This document shows positions 6,351 through 7,781 of a DNA stretch of 7,781 bases, piece after piece. The position numbers and the translations under genes were made by a program. A model generated the notes under the pieces. It made no database searches. It saw only the letters and a program-made list of their open reading frames with translations, and was not told where the DNA came from. The stretch comes from Deltaproteobacteria bacterium. GTDB taxonomy: Bacteria > Desulfobacterota > Desulfuromonadia > Desulfuromonadales > BM103. The DNA lies in the NCBI GenBank assembly GCA_024636215.1, contig JAGXHL010000062.1, forward strand, positions 1 through 7,781, written 5' to 3'. Position 1 is the stretch's first letter; every line of letters starts with the position of its first letter.

Positions 6351-6364
6351 TTGACCAAAGTCAT
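6351..6364. promoter_or_regulatory. FNR/CRP-type operator candidate TTGAC-N4-GTCAT before the Fe-S membrane gene
   Basis: TTGAC (6351-6355) and GTCAT (6360-6364) flank CAAA, with TGAC/GTCA perfectly symmetric. This is the layout of FNR-superfamily sites (E. coli FNR: TTGAT-N4-ATCAA); nine of ten bases fit a symmetric TTGAC-N4-GTCAA version. Its centre is about 43 bases before the downstream ATG at 6401. A redox- or nitrosative-stress-responsive regulator would suit a Fe-S protein gene, but the assignment is inferred from pattern alone. Confidence 0.35.
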
Positions 6365-6400
6365 TTCCCTGCCTTGCAAATATGTGTATCCTCTGCAGCC

Positions 6401-7402
6401 ATGAATAAGATAATCAATCGGCAGCATGCGAGTCACTGGCGGCAGGCGATCCAGTGGCTTTTCTTCGGCTGGTGCCTGTTTCTGGGTGTCCAGTTCAGTC
6501 TCTTCGTACGGCACTTCGAAACCGCCGGTCAGGCGGGCTATTATTCCCGTCCGCCCGGGGTTGAGGGCTTTCTTCCGATTGGTGCACTGGTGAGTTTCAA
6601 GACCTGGTTGTTTACAGGTCACTTTGACACCATTCATCCGGCGGCTCTGGTCCTGTTCCTGACCTTTCTGGCCATGGCGCTTTTGACCAAGAAGTCCTTC
6701 TGCTCCTTTATCTGTCCCGTCGGCACCCTCTCGGAGGCAAGCTGGAAGCTTGGTATCAAGCTGTTTGGCCGAAATTTTCGCATCTGGAGGCCACTCGACC
6801 TCGTGCTGCAATTCTGCAAGTACGCATTACTGCTCTTTTTCATCAAGATCATCCTGGTCGATATGCCGGTTGTTGCTCTGCGGGAGTTTCTCAACGCCCC
6901 CTACTGGGCGATTGCCGATGTGAAGATGCTGCACTTTTTTACCGGACTGTCCAGGACCAGCATAGTGGTGATTGCCATATTGTCGCTTTTGTCTGTTTTC
7001 TACAAAAACTTCTGGTGCCGTTATCTCTGCCCTTACGGGGCACTGCTTGGCCTGCTGAGTCTGCTCAGCCCGGTCAAGATCTCTCGTTCTCCGAATCAAT
7101 GCATCGACTGCGGTCTCTGCAGTCGAGCCTGTCCGGCACAGATCGATGTGCAGCATAAACAACGGGTACACTCACCGGAATGTAGCGGCTGTCTGACCTG
7201 TGTCAGCAACTGCCCGGAAAAGGGTGCTCTGGCAATGGCCTTCTGGAAACGACCCATCCCGGCAGTCGCCTTTGTGCTGATTGTGATGGTGCTTTTTAGC
7301 GGAGGAGTCATGACCGGTATGCTGGCCGATCACTGGCAGTCGAGTTTAAGCTACGATGATTATCGACGGTTGATTCCGATGGCTTCGCGATTGGGGCATT
7401 AG
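6401..7402 (+). CDS. Membrane-bound 4Fe-4S polyferredoxin-like protein (NapH/CcoG-like group)
   Basis: This 333-residue inner-membrane protein probably relays electrons between a quinol or membrane donor and a soluble or periplasmic partner. Five hydrophobic segments are visible (about residues 16-36, 78-95, 134-153, 187-201, 287-309). After segments 2 and 4 come paired CxxxCP motifs: Cys101/Cys105 (CSFICPVG) and Cys206/Cys210 (CRYLCPYG). A cytoplasmic ferredoxin-like module then has two CxxCxxCxxxCP clusters, Cys234/237/240/244 and Cys261/264/267/271, enough for two [4Fe-4S] centres. This arrangement is that of the Fer4_5-type proteins NapH, CcoG and YccM. An N-terminal GVEGFLPIGALVSFK region lies between segments 1 and 2. 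ATG 6401 is preferred over the in-frame GTG 6332, because it places the membrane segment near the N-terminus, but neither start has a clear ribosome site. It lies 102 bases after lpd on the same strand, so operon membership is possible but not certain. Its exact partner is unknown. Confidence 0.85.
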   Translation: MNKIINRQHASHWRQAIQWLFFGWCLFLGVQFSLFVRHFETAGQAGYYSRPPGVEGFLPIGALVSFKTWLFTGHFDTIHPAALVLFLTFLAMALLTKKSFCSFICPVGTLSEASWKLGIKLFGRNFRIWRPLDLVLQFCKYALLLFFIKIILVDMPVVALREFLNAPYWAIADVKMLHFFTGLSRTSIVVIAILSLLSVFYKNFWCRYLCPYGALLGLLSLLSPVKISRSPNQCIDCGLCSRACPAQIDVQHKQRVHSPECSGCLTCVSNCPEKGALAMAFWKRPIPAVAFVLIVMVLFSGGVMTGMLADHWQSSLSYDDYRRLIPMASRLGH

Positions 7403-7405
7403 AAT

Positions 7406-7445
7406 AAAAGGCTTCTTCTTGATAGACAAATTGAGGAAGCTCTTT
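7406..7445 (+). terminator. Terminator-like hairpin after the Fe-S membrane gene
   Basis: GCTTCTTC (7411-7418) pairs with GAGGAAGC (7433-7440) with one G-U pair and a 14-base loop. AAAA before the stem and TCTTT after it extend the pairing and give a short U-rich tail. It begins just after the stop codon at 7400-7402, the expected place for a terminator of this operon. Confidence 0.45.
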
Positions 7446-7458
7446 AATCCACAAATCG

Positions 7459-7491
7459 ATGGCCACCCGGATCAAAACTGGGTGGCCATTT
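7459..7491. terminator. Second strong hairpin, possible back-up terminator
   Basis: ATGGCCACCC (7459-7468) and GGGTGGCCAT (7480-7489) are perfectly complementary; one further G-U and one G-C pair close the loop to ATCAAAA. The 12-pair stem is strong, but only TTT (7489-7491) follows on the + strand and no better run on the - strand. It may act with the hairpin at 7406-7445, protect an mRNA 3' end, or be a protein site. Confidence 0.45.
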
Positions 7492-7781
7492 CCTATATGT
7501 CAGGAGTTGTAAGAATCCTCGCCACCAGTCCTGAAAGCCTCGGGCACACTCGTGCGGCGATTTTTGAGAGAAATGAAGATACGCTTGGCTCTGGGACTAG
7601 CAAGACCGCTCGGAGCGGCATGGCAACAAGCGTCTGCACCGGATAAAGCAACATCTGTTCTGTAAAATTCACAACCCTCTTTGGAACGATCTTTGACAGT
7701 TAAAAGTTCAAGTAGACACGACCTGTTTCCCACTCCTCAGAGATTTCCATCAGCACAGCGCTGACAAGTCTCAGACAGGAG
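7490..7781. other. Gene-free 3' stretch with several small inverted repeats
   Basis: No convincing gene is seen on either strand. A 75-codon + frame from TTG 7419 runs through both strong hairpins, has no ribosome site and looks like no protein. Visible structure: GCAC-ACTC-GTGC (7544-7555) within TCGCC (7519-7523) / GGCGA (7556-7560), followed by TTTTT (7561-7565); CCGCT-CGG-AGCGG (7606-7618) inside ACGCTTG (7581-7587) / CAAGCGT (7627-7633). A consensus TTGACA (7693-7698) lacks a good -10 at 17 bases. The last bases, ACAGGAG, could be the ribosome site of a gene just beyond the window. Confidence 0.4.

Noticed and set aside
6332..6400. GTG 6332 as start of the Fe-S membrane protein
   Set aside because: It would add 23 residues encoded across the repeat-like and operator-like sequence, with no ribosome site and no resemblance to a signal sequence.
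7419..7646. Possible 75-aa gene from TTG 7419
   Set aside because: It begins in the loop of one hairpin and runs through a second 12-pair hairpin, has no ribosome site and an unconvincing composition.
7693..7721. Sigma70 promoter with a perfect TTGACA
   Set aside because: The sequence 17 bases downstream (ACACGA) is not a -10 element, and TAGACA at 14 bases is poor in both spacing and match.
7500..7733. Reverse-strand open frame of 77 codons at the 3' end
   Set aside because: No ribosome site or recognisable domain; it covers the small inverted repeats of the non-coding stretch.

Overview
This window is a pyruvate dehydrogenase (PDH) operon with short flanking regions. The order on the + strand is: a small acidic orphan protein; a terminator-like hairpin; aceE (homodimeric-type E1p, 894 aa); aceF (single-lipoyl E2p, 465 aa); lpd (E3, 468 aa); a membrane 4Fe-4S protein of the NapH/CcoG-like group (333 aa); then about 380 bases without a convincing gene. 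All supported genes are on the + strand.

The host is a Gram-negative bacterium of moderately GC-rich composition. An E. coli-like AceE, an E2 with one lipoyl domain, the polyferredoxin-like membrane protein and the C/G-rich intergenic repeats together suggest a deltaproteobacterium of the Desulfuromonas/Pelobacter/Geobacter type. This is an inference from gene style, not a database result.

Layout. Positions 1-186 hold a large imperfect REP-like palindrome (50-127) and no convincing gene. Positions 187-444 encode an 85-aa acidic protein I do not recognise. A 10-bp perfect hairpin (489-517) separates it from aceE. The aceE leader (about 537-678) carries two perfect inverted repeats that look like operators. 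The aceE-aceF gap (3364-3489) holds four G-rich tandem units, the first of which includes the aceE stop codon, followed by a short palindrome. aceF and lpd are separated by 4 bases and are probably translationally coupled. The lpd-to-Fe-S-gene gap (6299-6400) carries an FNR/CRP-type half-site pair. After the Fe-S gene come two tandem hairpins and a structured stretch without clear coding potential.

Function. AceE decarboxylates pyruvate on thiamine diphosphate and reductively acetylates the lipoyl lysine of AceF. AceF transfers the acetyl group to CoA. Lpd reoxidises the dihydrolipoamide and makes NADH. All expected catalytic residues are present in all three, so the complex should be active. 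The membrane Fe-S protein may share transcripts with the operon or may have its own redox-responsive promoter; its electron partner cannot be told from sequence.

I found no previously undescribed multi-gene system. The points most worth a second look are the repeat expansion on the aceE stop codon, the candidate operators before aceE and before the Fe-S gene, the repeat-built acidic linker of AceF, and the unannotatable structured 3' region.
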